Notes: a model not told the origin generated them from the letters alone. A DNA stretch of 64,000 bases from Azospirillum doebereinerae (GCF_003989665.1 NZ_RZIJ01000002.1:248001-312000); one strand, 5' to 3'; shown: positions 27,231 through 36,993, counted from the stretch's first letter. Translations and numbers: made by a program.

Positions 27231-27260
27231 TGATCCGTGGCACGGCCGGTTGCGTATGAA
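27231..27260 (+). promoter_or_regulatory. ECF sigma (RpoE/ChrR-type) autoregulatory promoter
   Basis: TGATCC at 27231-27236 is followed after exactly 18 nt by TATGAA at 27255-27260. This is very close to the singlet-oxygen sigma-E promoter consensus (TGATCC-N18-TAAGA) known from Rhodobacter. It faces the sigma/ChrR gene pair, whose start lies 129 nt downstream, so autoregulation is expected. The motif match is seen; recognition by this sigma factor is inferred. Confidence 0.75.
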
Positions 27261-27388
27261 GGATCCGAATGCGACATACGGCTCGGCAACGACCGGGGGC
27301 GATCAAGGGTTGGGGAATTCGGGGCAGGGTGAAGGGTCGCGGCGATCCCTAGCTTGTGCGCCGGCTTCCGTTGCCTTTGAATGGGCGC

Positions 27389-27964
27389 ATGCAGGACACG
27401 CACACCCCCATGGCCGACACGGCTCCGAACCTGGAGGATCTGCTCGTTGCCGTCGGGCGCGGGCGGGACCGCTTGGCCTTCGGCACCCTGTTCGCCCATT
27501 TCGCGCCGCGTTTGAAGACGTATTTGCGCCGGTTGGGATGCGAATCCGGCGCGGCCGAAGAGCTTGTGCAGGAGGTCATGCTGTTGGTCTGGCGTCGCGC
27601 CGAAACCTACGATCCGGTCCAGGCCTCGGCCAGCACCTGGGTGTTCACCATCGCCCGCAACAAGCGGATCGACACCCTGCGCCGCGAGCAGCGGCCGGAG
27701 ATCGACCCGAACGACCCGGCCCTCGTCCCCGAACCGGACGAGGCGGCGGACCGGCGGCTGGAAGCCCGCCAGAGCAACGACCGGCTGTGCGCCGCCCTGA
27801 AGGATCTGCCGCCCGAACAGGCGGAGCTGCTGCGGATGGCCTATTTCGAGGACAAGCCGCACAGCGTCATCTCCGCCGAGCACGGCATCCCGCTCGGCAC
27901 GGTGAAATCGCGCCTGCGTCTGGCGATGGAGCGCCTGCGCCGGGTCTTGAGGGATGACGCATGA
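27389..27964 (+). CDS. rpoE: ECF sigma factor, RpoE/ChrR type
   Basis: A 191-residue extracytoplasmic-function sigma factor. Region 2 (about 20-95) contains FAHFAPRLKTYLRRLG, AAEELVQEVMLLVWRRAETYDP and STWVFTIARNKRIDTLRREQ; region 4 (about 125-185) contains LPPEQAELLRMAYFEDKPHSVISAE and a helix-turn-helix PLGTVKSRLRLAMERLRRVL. It should respond to singlet oxygen or peroxide through the ChrR-type partner downstream, whose start overlaps its stop by 4 nt. The ATG at 27389 was chosen; a second ATG is seven codons later. The gene name is by family; other ECF genes may exist elsewhere. Confidence 0.85.
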   Translation: MQDTHTPMADTAPNLEDLLVAVGRGRDRLAFGTLFAHFAPRLKTYLRRLGCESGAAEELVQEVMLLVWRRAETYDPVQASASTWVFTIARNKRIDTLRREQRPEIDPNDPALVPEPDEAADRRLEARQSNDRLCAALKDLPPEQAELLRMAYFEDKPHSVISAEHGIPLGTVKSRLRLAMERLRRVLRDDA

Positions 27965-28644
27965 GCCTGCCCAGCCACCACCCGGGCGACACCCTGCTGA
28001 TCGACTACGCCGGCGGCGGCCTGTGCGAGGGCGCGGCGCTGGTCGTCGCCACCCACACCGCCTACTGCCCCGGCTGCCGCCGCATGGTGGGCGAGATGGA
28101 GGCGGTCGGCGGCGCCCTGCTCGACGGGATCGAGCCGGATGAGACGCTGTCGCCCGACGGACTGGAAGCCCTGTTCGCCCGCATCGACCGCGAGGAGGCC
28201 GGGCGCCCTCCCCGTCCGCCCTGCCAGCCGGCGGCGCGGCCCACGGCGGCGGACGCACCCCGCCCGCTGATCCCGGAACCGCTGCGGAGCTATCTCGGCG
28301 GCGGCGATCTGGAAAGCCGGCGCTGGCGCTTCCTGCAACCCGGCATCCGCTGCATCGATTTGAAGGCCGGGCCGAACGTCACCACGCGGCTGGTCCGCAT
28401 GAAGGGCGGTGTCGCGGTGCCCCAGCACACCCATGGCGACATGGAGCTGACCGTCGTGCTGGACGGCGGCTTTTCCGACGAGCTGGGCAGCTTCCAGCCC
28501 GGCGACGTCGCCATCGGCGACCCGTCGATCGACCACCGGCCGGTGTCCGACCCGGAAGGCTGCCTGTGCCTCGCCACGACCATCGGCGGCCTACGCCTGA
28601 CCGGCCCGATCGGGCGGCTGTTCAACCGCTTCATGGATTTCTGA
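27961..28644 (+). CDS. chrR: ChrR-type zinc anti-sigma factor with cupin domain
   Basis: A 227-residue cytoplasmic anti-sigma. The N-terminal zinc-binding domain has the HTAYCPGCRR (H-x-x-x-C-x-x-C) motif near residue 32, which binds the sigma factor. The C-terminal cupin domain (about 115-220) has HTHGDMELTVVLDGGF and a cupin-2-like GDVAIGDPSIDHRP. In Rhodobacter the equivalent complex releases the sigma factor on singlet oxygen. The gene overlaps the sigma gene by 4 nt, so the two are made in fixed proportion. No photolyase or other target gene follows. Confidence 0.9.
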   Translation: MSLPSHHPGDTLLIDYAGGGLCEGAALVVATHTAYCPGCRRMVGEMEAVGGALLDGIEPDETLSPDGLEALFARIDREEAGRPPRPPCQPAARPTAADAPRPLIPEPLRSYLGGGDLESRRWRFLQPGIRCIDLKAGPNVTTRLVRMKGGVAVPQHTHGDMELTVVLDGGFSDELGSFQPGDVAIGDPSIDHRPVSDPEGCLCLATTIGGLRLTGPIGRLFNRFMDF

Positions 28645-28667
28645 GGGCGGCGCTGTCCTGCCGCGCC

Positions 28668-28778
28668 TGCCCCCTCCCCATCCCTCCCCCGCTTCGCGGG
28701 AGAGGGGGCCGGAGGCTTGTCGGCGTGCGGCGGAGTTTCCTCCCCCGCCAAAGGCGGGGGGCTAGGGAGGGGGGCAGG
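28668..28778. repeat. Dispersed double-hairpin repeat, copy 2
   Basis: Same organisation as the copies at 11302 and 48719: CCCCCTCCCCATCCCTCCCC, then a CCCCCGC/GCGGGAGAGGGGG hairpin, a middle part including GGCTTGTCGGCGTGCGGC, and a closing CTCCCCCGCC/GGCGGGGG hairpin with GGGAGGGGGG. It sits between chrR and the convergent glmS. Confidence 0.75.
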
Positions 28779-28799
28779 CGCTCGGCCGCCCCCGTCGCT

Positions 28800-30626
<1,827 letters not shown>

Positions 30627-30678
30627 GGGGCTGAAACTCCTGAAAGATACCGATCGATCGGGGACGGCGGACCGAAGC

Positions 30679-32031
30679 TTACGCCTTTTTCGCTTTCTCG
30701 CTTTGCTTGCGTTCGCGGAACCGCTTGGCCCATCCGGCGTAGGCCTTCTGCGCGCCGCGCGCCACGACCAGCGCGTCGGCCTCGACCGCCGTGGTGATCA
30801 CGCTGCCGGCCCCGACGATGGCGCCGTCGCCGATGGTCACCGGGGCGACCAGCGCGGAGTTGGAGCCGATGAAGGCCCCGGCCCCGATGTCGGTGCGGTG
30901 CTTGCCGAAGCCGTCGTAGTTGCAGGTGATGGTCCCGGCGCCGATGTTGGCCTTCGCCCCCACCCGCGCGTCGCCGATGTAGGTCAGGTGGTTGACCTTG
31001 GCGCCGGCCTCGATGACCGCGTTCTTGATCTCGACGAAGTTCCCGATGTGGGCGTCGGGGCCGATCTCCGCGCCCGGCCGCAGGCGGGCGTAGGGACCGA
31101 CGGTGGCGCCCGTCTCGATGCGGGTCTGCTCCAGATGGCAGAAGGACTTGATCTCGACGTTGTCGCCCACGGTGACGCCGCCGGCGAAGACCACATGGGC
31201 GCCGACGATCACGTCGCGGCCCAGCTTGGTGTCCACGCTGAAGATGGTGCTGTCCGGGTCGGTCAGGGTGGCGCCGTTGTCCATGGCCGCCTTGCGCAGG
31301 CGCCGCTGGATCAGCCGCTCGACCTCCGACAGCTCGGCTCTGGAGTTGACGCCGACCACCTCGGCGGGGGCCGCCTCGACCACCGCGCAGGCCATGCCGC
31401 CGCGTCGCGCGATCTGCACCACGTCGGTCAGGTAGAACTCGCTCTTGGCGTTGTCGTTGCCGACGCTGCCGATCAGGTCGAACATGCGGGCGCCGTCGAA
31501 GGCCATCAGCCCGGCGTTGCACAGGCCGACCGCGCGCTCCTCCCCGCTGGCGTCGAGGTACTCGACGATCTTCTCCAGCCCGCCGTCCGCGTTCAGGATC
31601 AGCCGGCCGTAGGCGCCGGGGTCGTCCGGGCGCATCCCCAGCACCACCACCGCCGGGTCGTCGGACCGCCGCCGCGCCGCCACCATGGCGCGCAGCGTGT
31701 CGGGGGTGACCAGCGGCGTGTCGCCGTACAGCACCACCACGTCACCGGTGAACCCCCCCAGCAGGCCGAAGGCGGCGCGCACGGCGTCGGCGGTGCCGCG
31801 CTGCTCGTGCTGGATCGCGGTGGGGTACGGAGCGACGGCGGCGGCGACGCTCTCCATGCCGGGGCCGACGACCACGACGACGTGGTCGGGGTCGAGCGTC
31901 TTCACGGCGGCCAGCACATGGCCGACCATCGGCCGGCCGGCGACACGGTGCAGCACCTTGGGCAGATCGGACTTCATGCGGGTGCCCTTGCCGGCGGCGA
32001 GGATCACGCAGGCGAGCGGACGGTGGGCCAT
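30679..32031 (-). CDS. glmU: Bifunctional UDP-GlcNAc pyrophosphorylase GlmU
   Basis: GlmU acetylates glucosamine-1-phosphate and then joins it to UTP. The 450-residue protein has the N-terminal nucleotidyltransferase (LAAGKGTRMKSDLPKVLHRVAG at residues 10-31) and a C-terminal left-handed beta-helix (hexapeptides such as GPYARLRPGAEIGPDAHIGNF near 320, then FVEIKNAVIEAGAKVNHLTYIGDA and NIGAGTITCNYDGFGKHRT). The start was set at the ATG with AGGA 8 nt upstream, leaving out 45 out-of-family residues. It precedes glmS on the same strand. Confidence 0.97.
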   Translation of the reverse strand: MAHRPLACVILAAGKGTRMKSDLPKVLHRVAGRPMVGHVLAAVKTLDPDHVVVVVGPGMESVAAAVAPYPTAIQHEQRGTADAVRAAFGLLGGFTGDVVVLYGDTPLVTPDTLRAMVAARRRSDDPAVVVLGMRPDDPGAYGRLILNADGGLEKIVEYLDASGEERAVGLCNAGLMAFDGARMFDLIGSVGNDNAKSEFYLTDVVQIARRGGMACAVVEAAPAEVVGVNSRAELSEVERLIQRRLRKAAMDNGATLTDPDSTIFSVDTKLGRDVIVGAHVVFAGGVTVGDNVEIKSFCHLEQTRIETGATVGPYARLRPGAEIGPDAHIGNFVEIKNAVIEAGAKVNHLTYIGDARVGAKANIGAGTITCNYDGFGKHRTDIGAGAFIGSNSALVAPVTIGDGAIVGAGSVITTAVEADALVVARGAQKAYAGWAKRFRERKQSEKAKKA

Positions 32032-32362
32032 GGGAGTCTTCCTGGTCGGGCCTGAGGTGGCAAAGGTGGTGGCGTTTCGGCTGGGGTGCAACGTGCCGGA
32101 TGCCGAACCATCGCGGCAATGAGGTCTTTCCCCGATCATGTGCCACAGGCCGGGCCGCAAGCCCAAGTCAACTTTTGTGTCATCGTGTCATAGTCGCCAC
32201 GGCCTAGAACGGCCGGCGGGGTGCTGCCATGCAGGGGAAACGGGAGAAAAGTCGGGGCCGGGCGTGGTCGGGGTGCAGGGCTGCGTGCTATCGGAAGCGG
32301 GCTTGACCTTGACCAAACCTGAAAGTCTGCCTGAAAAGCGGACCGAAAACCTGGGGGTTCCG
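32032..32362. other. Divergent intergenic region glmU / gph
   Basis: About 330 bases between two divergent genes. No RNA gene was recognised. It includes a GTGTCAT-C-GTGTCAT direct repeat near 32180 and TTGACC/TTGACC pieces near 32303, which could be promoter elements. It should hold the promoters of glmU-glmS and of gph. Confidence 0.5.
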
Positions 32363-33052
32363 ATGCCGCTTCCCTTCGCCACGCTCGTCTTCGACCTCGA
32401 CGGCACGCTGATCGACAGCGCGCCCGACATGACCCGCGTGCTGAACCGCACGCTGGCCCATTTCGATCGCCCGCCTTTGACCGAGGCGCAGGTGCGGACG
32501 ATGGTCGGCGACGGCTCGGCCATGCTGGTGCGCCAAGCTTTCGCCGCGACCGGCGCGCCGCTGGCGGACGAGACGGCGGTGCAGCCGGTGCTGCGCCACT
32601 ATCTGGACGCCTATTTCGACGACGAGCAGCCCTCCACCCTCTACCCCGGCGTGACCGAGACCCTGGCGGCGCTGACGGCGAGCGGCGTCCGGCTCGGGCT
32701 TTGCACCAACAAGCCGGAACGGATCACCCGCAAGCTGCTGAACGCGCTGGGTCTGGCTCCGCTGTTCGGGGCGGTGGCCGGCGGCGACACCCTGCCCGTC
32801 AAGAAGCCGGACGGACGGCACGTGACCTGGGTGCTGGAGCAATTGGGCGCCGATCCCGCGTCGCCGCGCGCGGCGATGGTCGGCGACAACGGCAACGACG
32901 TGAAGGCCGCGCGCGGCGCCGGCATTCCCGTGGTGGCGATGAGCTACGGCTACCCCCGCATGCCGGTGGCCGATCTCGGGGCCGATCTGGTGCTGGACCG
33001 TTTCGCCGATCTTCCCGCCGGGTTGGAACGGCTGGCCGCAACGGTCCGCTGA
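32363..33052 (+). CDS. gph: Phosphoglycolate phosphatase, HAD family
   Basis: A 229-residue HAD hydrolase of the Gph/CbbY type. Motif I is FDLDGTLIDSAPD near residue 10, motif II LCTNKP near 109, motif III VKKPDGR near 142 (Lys) and motif IV MVGDNGNDVKAARGAG near 172. The cap domain lies between motifs I and II. It should remove phosphate from 2-phosphoglycolate, a metabolite of DNA repair and oxygenase activity. The ATG at 32363 has a GGGGG site 6 nt upstream; the longer frame has no such signal. Confidence 0.93.
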   Translation: MPLPFATLVFDLDGTLIDSAPDMTRVLNRTLAHFDRPPLTEAQVRTMVGDGSAMLVRQAFAATGAPLADETAVQPVLRHYLDAYFDDEQPSTLYPGVTETLAALTASGVRLGLCTNKPERITRKLLNALGLAPLFGAVAGGDTLPVKKPDGRHVTWVLEQLGADPASPRAAMVGDNGNDVKAARGAGIPVVAMSYGYPRMPVADLGADLVLDRFADLPAGLERLAATVR

Positions 33053-33394
33053 CCGCCCGGACCGAAAATCACTATCCGCCCTATCCTTTTGGCTGCGTGC
33101 CTTATCCGTCCGGACGAGGGACGGACGGGCCGGAAAGGCCCTACCATCTGTGGTGTCGATTGCGGCGCGCCCTTCACCGGGTTGCCCGGACAGGCGGAGG
33201 TCAGCGGCGATGCGAAACGGTGTGACGGCAGCGGAGCTTTCCTTTGCGACCGTTCTGGCCCTGCTTCTGGCCTGGGCCGCCTTCGACGGCATGACGGATC
33301 AACGAAAAGCCTGTCGGGTGCGGACCCGGCGGCGCCGCAGCCCGGCGCCGTCCCTGCGGCCGCGCGACGACAGCACGCCGGAAGGACACGCATC
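33053..33394. other. Gap after gph with doubtful short reading frames
   Basis: About 340 bases between the gph stop and the candidate start at 33395. One short frame (33210-33515) with a possible membrane helix falls within it. No RNA gene or repeat was recognised. Whether any of it is translated is unclear. Confidence 0.4.
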
Positions 33395-33515
33395 ATGGCC
33401 GCACGGGTCGCACGGATCGTCTGCATGGGAAAGCTGGGTGGCTATTCTGCGCTGCTGGGCGGCCGGATGCTGGAAGTGGACGGCCGCATGCTGTGGCCGT
33501 CGGCCGCCGCGCTGA
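33210..33515 (+). CDS. Doubtful small membrane-anchored protein
   Basis: A 101-residue frame starting MRNGVTAAELSFATVLALLLAWAAFDG, which gives one membrane helix (about 9-26). After that the sequence is Arg/Pro/Ser-rich with runs of Trp and Cys and does not look like a conserved protein. It overlaps the other candidate at 33395-33649 in a different frame, so at most one is likely to be fully real. The first 40 codons have plausible composition. Confidence is low. Confidence 0.25.
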   Translation: MRNGVTAAELSFATVLALLLAWAAFDGMTDQRKACRVRTRRRRSPAPSLRPRDDSTPEGHASWPHGSHGSSAWESWVAILRCWAAGCWKWTAACCGRRPPR

Positions 33516-33649
33516 TCATGGACGCGCACCGCATCGGGGTGGAGGTCTCCACCCACGTCATCGACACGCGCACCATCGGCACGGACACGCCTCTCAACGC
33601 GGCGCCGGAGTTGGGGTGCCACCAGACGGACTACCGCCGGGCAGCGTGA
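33395..33649 (+). CDS. Doubtful 84-residue protein
   Basis: Begins MAARVARIVCMGKLGGYSAL with an AAGGA site about 9 nt before the ATG, and includes regular stretches (ALIMDAHRIGVEVSTHVIDTRTIGTDTPL) with normal codon composition. The last 56 bases overlap the convergent DUF3108 gene. No family is recognised. It could be a genuine short gene. Confidence 0.4.
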   Translation: MAARVARIVCMGKLGGYSALLGGRMLEVDGRMLWPSAAALIMDAHRIGVEVSTHVIDTRTIGTDTPLNAAPELGCHQTDYRRAA

Positions 33650-34481
33650 CGCCGGTCAGGTGGATGACGACGGCGCCGAGATCGCTCTCGGTCTCCAGCC
33701 GCACGGGCAGCGGCGGCTCCCCCGGCACCACCGGGGCGAGCCACAGATCGGCGGGCGGGCGTTCGGACGGGCCGCTCTCGCGCCGCCAGAAGGCGCCGCT
33801 CGGCGGGTTCTTTCCATAGCCGGCGACCGGCCGGTAGGACACCCGGCATTGCCGCGCCGCTCCGGCGAAGACCGAATAGCGCGACGCCCCCACCAGCCGT
33901 GGCCCGACGTCCTCGAAGATCATGTCGTAGCGCCGCCGCCCGTCGTAGACCGGCAGGCTGCGGGTGCAGGCTTCTCCCCGCGCGGCGGCGGTCAGCACGG
34001 CCAGGAAGCCGCTGAGCGGGTCGTAGGCGCCGCGTTTCTGCGCGTCGGGCACGGGATCCCGGTCATCCTCCTCGGGCGGCGGCAGGACGGTGGCGGCGAC
34101 GTTGCCCTGCCCGTCATACTCCAAGGTCACGCTGCGCGGCTTTCCCCGGAACACGCTGCTCTGGCTGTGGCGGGCGGGAACCAGCCGGTCGGGCCGCACC
34201 GCGCCCTCGCTGCGCGACACCGTCTGCCACGGGAACATCCGGCCGAGGAAGCCGTCGGTCTGCGCCTTCACCTCCATCTTGTAGGCGACGCCGGTCATCT
34301 CCAGCGTCGCGGCCACGTCGAGCACGGCGACACCGCCGACATGGACCCGGTAGGTCGCGCTCACCGGACCGGCCGACGCCGTGCCGGGCTGGACGGACAG
34401 CAGGCCGGCGAGCGCGACGGCCAAGGCCGAGGCACGGAATTGGCGAATGTCGGGCCGGCGGGTGTGGGAGGGAGAGGGCAC
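33594..34481 (-). CDS. DUF3108 domain-containing exported protein
   Basis: A 295-residue protein with an N-terminal signal (QFRASALAVALAGLLSVQPGTASA) and a DUF3108 domain (about 38-270): TYRVHVGGVAVLDVAATLEMTG, KAQTDGFLGRMFPWQTVSRSEGAV, then YDPLSGFLAVL and the long C-terminal beta region. The family is periplasmic and of unknown function, with lipid-binding or outer-membrane-related folds suggested. The GTG start has a GGAG site about 7 nt upstream. It is convergent with the gph side and ends in a Gly/Pro/Ser-rich tail. Confidence 0.88.
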   Translation of the reverse strand: MPSPSHTRRPDIRQFRASALAVALAGLLSVQPGTASAGPVSATYRVHVGGVAVLDVAATLEMTGVAYKMEVKAQTDGFLGRMFPWQTVSRSEGAVRPDRLVPARHSQSSVFRGKPRSVTLEYDGQGNVAATVLPPPEEDDRDPVPDAQKRGAYDPLSGFLAVLTAAARGEACTRSLPVYDGRRRYDMIFEDVGPRLVGASRYSVFAGAARQCRVSYRPVAGYGKNPPSGAFWRRESGPSERPPADLWLAPVVPGEPPLPVRLETESDLGAVVIHLTGVTLPGGSPSGGTPTPAPR

Positions 34482-34644
34482 GGGGGACTCCGGCGATTGG
34501 AATTTCTTTCATATTGGGATGAAACTCATGCTTGACACCGGGAGGCCCAGGGCCTAAAAACCCGCCCACCGCAGCGGCGGGGCCGACGACAACCGGCCGG
34601 CGCCGCTTCCACCGGAGGACAAACCGGGCCGATTTTCAAGGATC

Positions 34645-34719
34645 GGGCGTGTAGCTCAGCGGGAGAGCATTCGCTTCACACGCGAAGGGTCACAGGTTCA
34701 ATCCCTGTCACGCCCACCA
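34645..34719 (+). tRNA. tRNA-Val (CAC)
   Basis: A 75-nt cloverleaf: acceptor GGGCGTG pairing with CACGCCC, D arm GCTC/GAGC, anticodon stem TTCGC/GCGAA enclosing the loop TTCACAC (anticodon CAC, reading GTG), T arm ACAGG/CCTGT with TTCAATC, and an encoded ACCA end. It decodes the abundant GTG codon. A Rho-independent terminator follows at once. Confidence 0.97.
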
Positions 34720-34721
34720 TC

Positions 34722-34756
34722 AAAAAAGGCTTCGAGGCTCGCCTCGGAGCCTTTTT
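34722..34756 (+). terminator. Intrinsic terminator after tRNA-Val
   Basis: AAAAAGGCTTCGAGG pairs with CCTCGGAGCCTTTTT (one G-U pair) around a short loop, starting 3 nt after the tRNA's CCA end and followed by the T run of the right arm. Confidence 0.85.
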
Positions 34757-34841
34757 CGTTTTCATCCTTGGCCATTGCTTCGGACGGCAAACGGCGCCCC
34801 GCGCCAAGCGGTTCCCAATCGTCACGTTTTCTTGCGGTGGA

Positions 34842-34855
34842 TTGACGCAGGTCAC
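34842..34855 (+). promoter_or_regulatory. FNR/FixK-like box
   Basis: TTGACGCAGGTCAC matches the FNR-family dyad (TTGA-N6-TCAA type) in all but the last base. With the box centred at about 34848.5, an activated start site would fall near 34890, and a -10-like GTTAAA (34876-34881) lies roughly where expected. It precedes the 57-residue membrane protein by 64 nt. The site is seen; oxygen control is inferred. Confidence 0.5.
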
Positions 34856-34918
34856 CCCAAAAGCTGTAGGGTTGAGTTAAACAGGGGCATCCTTCTTTCC
34901 CGTTCCGGATGCCGTTCC

Positions 34919-35092
34919 ATGGAAAATACCGAAAATACCCGCGTCGCCCTGCTGTCCGTCGGCGTGCTCCTCGTGGTGCTGGCGATCCTCATCGGTTCGG
35001 CCGTCTTCGCCCCGGCCTTCCTGGCGCTGCTGGCCACGCTGCTCGCCTGGGCGAACCTGGCCTATCTGGTTTTCCTCACCGTGATGCGCTGA
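34919..35092 (+). CDS. Small two-helix membrane protein, 57 aa
   Basis: Starts MENTENTRVALLSVGVLLVV and has two hydrophobic helices (about 9-30 and 34-54) joined by a short turn. No family is recognised. It looks real because its composition is consistent with membrane coding and it sits behind a plausible promoter and an FNR-like box. Small hydrophobic proteins under FNR/FixK control are often linked to respiratory complexes, but that is only a suggestion. Confidence 0.6.
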   Translation: MENTENTRVALLSVGVLLVVLAILIGSAVFAPAFLALLATLLAWANLAYLVFLTVMR

Positions 35093-35246
35093 CCGGCACA
35101 GGCCAAGCGTTGCCGCCGCCTGGCGAGGACGAACGAGCGTCCTCACCGGGCCGGCAACAGTCTGTCGTTTGGAAAGCTTCTCTGGACAGGAACAGTCCGG
35201 CGGTTTATCCAGCGCGCGGTTTTCGACACGCGCGAGGGACAACGCC

Positions 35247-36149
35247 ATGACGACGCCGACGGTCACCCGGACGGACACGCCCAGCGGCAAGCAGGCCGCC
35301 AGCCTGCCCGTTCTGCGAACGATCGCCGATTTGCGGGCGCTGGTCGCCGCGTGGCGCGCCGAAGGATTGACCGTGGCCTTGGTCCCCACCATGGGCGCCC
35401 TGCACGACGGGCATCTGGGGCTGGTCCGGCGGGGCCGCGAACTGGCCGACCGGGTCATCGCCAGCGTCTTCGTCAACCCGACCCAATTCGCTCCCCACGA
35501 GGATTTCGACCGCTACCCGCGCGACGAGGCCGGCGATTCCGCCAAGCTGGTGTCGGCCGGTTGCCACGCGCTCTACGCCCCCACGGTCCGCGAGATGTAC
35601 CCGGACGGCTTCGCCACCGCGATCTCGGTCGGCGGCCCGTCGGAGGGGCTGTGCGGGACCTTCCGCCCGCAGATGTTCGGCGGGGTCGCCGTGGTGGTCA
35701 CCAAGCTGTTCCTCCAGGCGCTGCCCGACGTGGCGGTGTTCGGAGAGAAGGATTACCAACAGCTGATGGTGATCCGGCGCTTCACCCGCGACCTCGACAT
35801 CCCGGTCAAGGTGGAGGGGCTGCCGACGGTGCGCGAGGCCGACGGGCTGGCGCTGTCCTCGCGCAACGCCTATCTCAGCGCCGACGAGCGGGCGCGGGCG
35901 CCGGAACTCAACCGCGCGCTGACCGCCGCCGCCGCCGCCCTGACGGGCGGGGCCGAGGTGGACGGCGTGCTGACGGCGGTGCGCGGGCGGATCGCCGAGG
36001 CCGGCTTCGTCTCCATCGATTACGTCGAACTGCGCGACGCCGAGACGCTGGCGCCGGTGTCCCGCGTGGAGCGCCCTGCCCGCCTGCTGGCTGCTGCCTG
36101 GCTCGGCAAGGCCCGCCTGATCGACAACATCCCGGTGCTGCCGGGCTGA
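35247..36149 (+). CDS. panC: Pantothenate synthetase PanC
   Basis: PanC joins pantoate and beta-alanine with ATP to make pantothenate, the CoA precursor. The 300-residue protein has PTMGALHDGHLGLV (the HxGH-type nucleotide-binding motif) near residue 47, SVFVNPTQFAPHEDFDRYPR near 75, FGEKDYQQLMVIRR near 167 and ADGLALSSRNAYLS near 197. The ATG at 35247 has a GAGGG site about 8 nt upstream. No panB is adjacent, so the pathway's genes are scattered. Confidence 0.97.
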   Translation: MTTPTVTRTDTPSGKQAASLPVLRTIADLRALVAAWRAEGLTVALVPTMGALHDGHLGLVRRGRELADRVIASVFVNPTQFAPHEDFDRYPRDEAGDSAKLVSAGCHALYAPTVREMYPDGFATAISVGGPSEGLCGTFRPQMFGGVAVVVTKLFLQALPDVAVFGEKDYQQLMVIRRFTRDLDIPVKVEGLPTVREADGLALSSRNAYLSADERARAPELNRALTAAAAALTGGAEVDGVLTAVRGRIAEAGFVSIDYVELRDAETLAPVSRVERPARLLAAAWLGKARLIDNIPVLPG

Positions 36150-36303
36150 GGAAGGGGCAGGACGCCCCTTTCCGACGCGGGTCCTTATCATGATCTTTTC
36201 TTGAACCTGGAACGCCGGGTTTGACCGTCCGCTTCGGGTTTGCGTAAAATGTTTAAAGGTTGAACGATTCCAGAATCCCGAAACGGGGATCGGAAAGGCA
36301 GTC

Positions 36304-36762
36304 TTGCGACTCGTCCGGAGAAACCGGAACGGTGAAACGGTGTCGCTGATGCCGTTCATCCTGTTCGGGCTGCTGATCGCCCTGGCGGCGCTCGGGGCCA
36401 CGGGGGCGGTGATCGCCTCCAAGAACCGCTCCTCGGCCGACGCGTCCGACAAATACGGCCCGAAGAAGAACTACGCCGCCCTGCCGCAGATGACCTTCAC
36501 GCTCGGCGGCGGCGACGCCCGGCTGATCGACGTGAAGGTGCTGTTGGAAATCGACCCGACGGTCGACGGCAAGGTGGCCGATCCCTACGTGCCGCGCATC
36601 TCGGACCAGTTGGCCGACAAGATGCGCCAGATCGACCCGCAGCAGCTCTCGGGCGCCGAGGGCGCCAAGCTGATGAAAAGCACCATCGCCGGCGTTCTGA
36701 ACCGCGAGATGCGCGGCGTGCGCGTGCGCGACATCCTGCTCGACCGGATGGTCGTCCGCTGA
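36304..36762 (+). CDS. fliL: FliL-like flagellar basal-body-associated protein
   Basis: A 152-residue protein with a single N-terminal membrane helix (about 16-40) and a periplasmic domain with the FliL pattern: QMTFTLGGGDARLIDVKVLLEID, then VPRISDQLADKMRQIDPQQL and GVLNREMRGVRVRDILLDRMVV. FliL supports stator function and motor torque. The start is uncertain. A TTG at 36304 has an AAAGG site and gives a basic N-terminus; GTG at 36340 or ATG at 36349 are alternatives. No other flagellar gene is present, so it is an orphan. Confidence 0.8.
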   Translation: MRLVRRNRNGETVSLMPFILFGLLIALAALGATGAVIASKNRSSADASDKYGPKKNYAALPQMTFTLGGGDARLIDVKVLLEIDPTVDGKVADPYVPRISDQLADKMRQIDPQQLSGAEGAKLMKSTIAGVLNREMRGVRVRDILLDRMVVR

Positions 36763-36806
36763 TCCGTCCCGCAGGGCGCCTCAGCGCCCTGCGGGACGGA
36801 TCAGCG
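36757..36806. repeat. Perfect 23-bp inverted repeat after FliL gene
   Basis: Arms at 36757-36779 and 36784-36806 are exact reverse complements with a 4-nt loop (CTCA). The left arm includes the FliL-like gene's stop codon. There is no T tract, so it is not a typical intrinsic terminator in either direction. It may end transcripts or shield the 3' end before the ffs gene. Confidence 0.9.
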
Positions 36807-36895
36807 GGGCGGGGAGAAAAGGCGCCGGCAAGCGATTGCGCCGATGCTGTCGGATTGGGCTTGCATCCCGGTGCGTCCATTGCCATAAAAGCGGC

Positions 36896-36993
36896 GGGAG
36901 ACTGGCGTCGGACGAGTCCCTCGCCAACCCGGTCAGGTCCGGAAGGAAGCAGCCGCAACGAGTTACGGCTCGGGTCGTTCGTCCAGTCTCCTA
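36896..36993 (+). ncRNA. ffs: Signal recognition particle RNA (4.5S type)
   Basis: The conserved apical domain is unmistakable: GGTCAGGTCCGGAAGGAAGC followed by AGC, with the internal bulge and GGAA tetraloop that bind Ffh. The ends pair (GGGAGACTGG with CCAGTCTCC), giving a hairpin of about 98 nt. It is the RNA partner of the ffh product encoded at 7438-8802. dnaX follows about 125 nt downstream. The exact termini are estimated from pairing. Confidence 0.95.
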
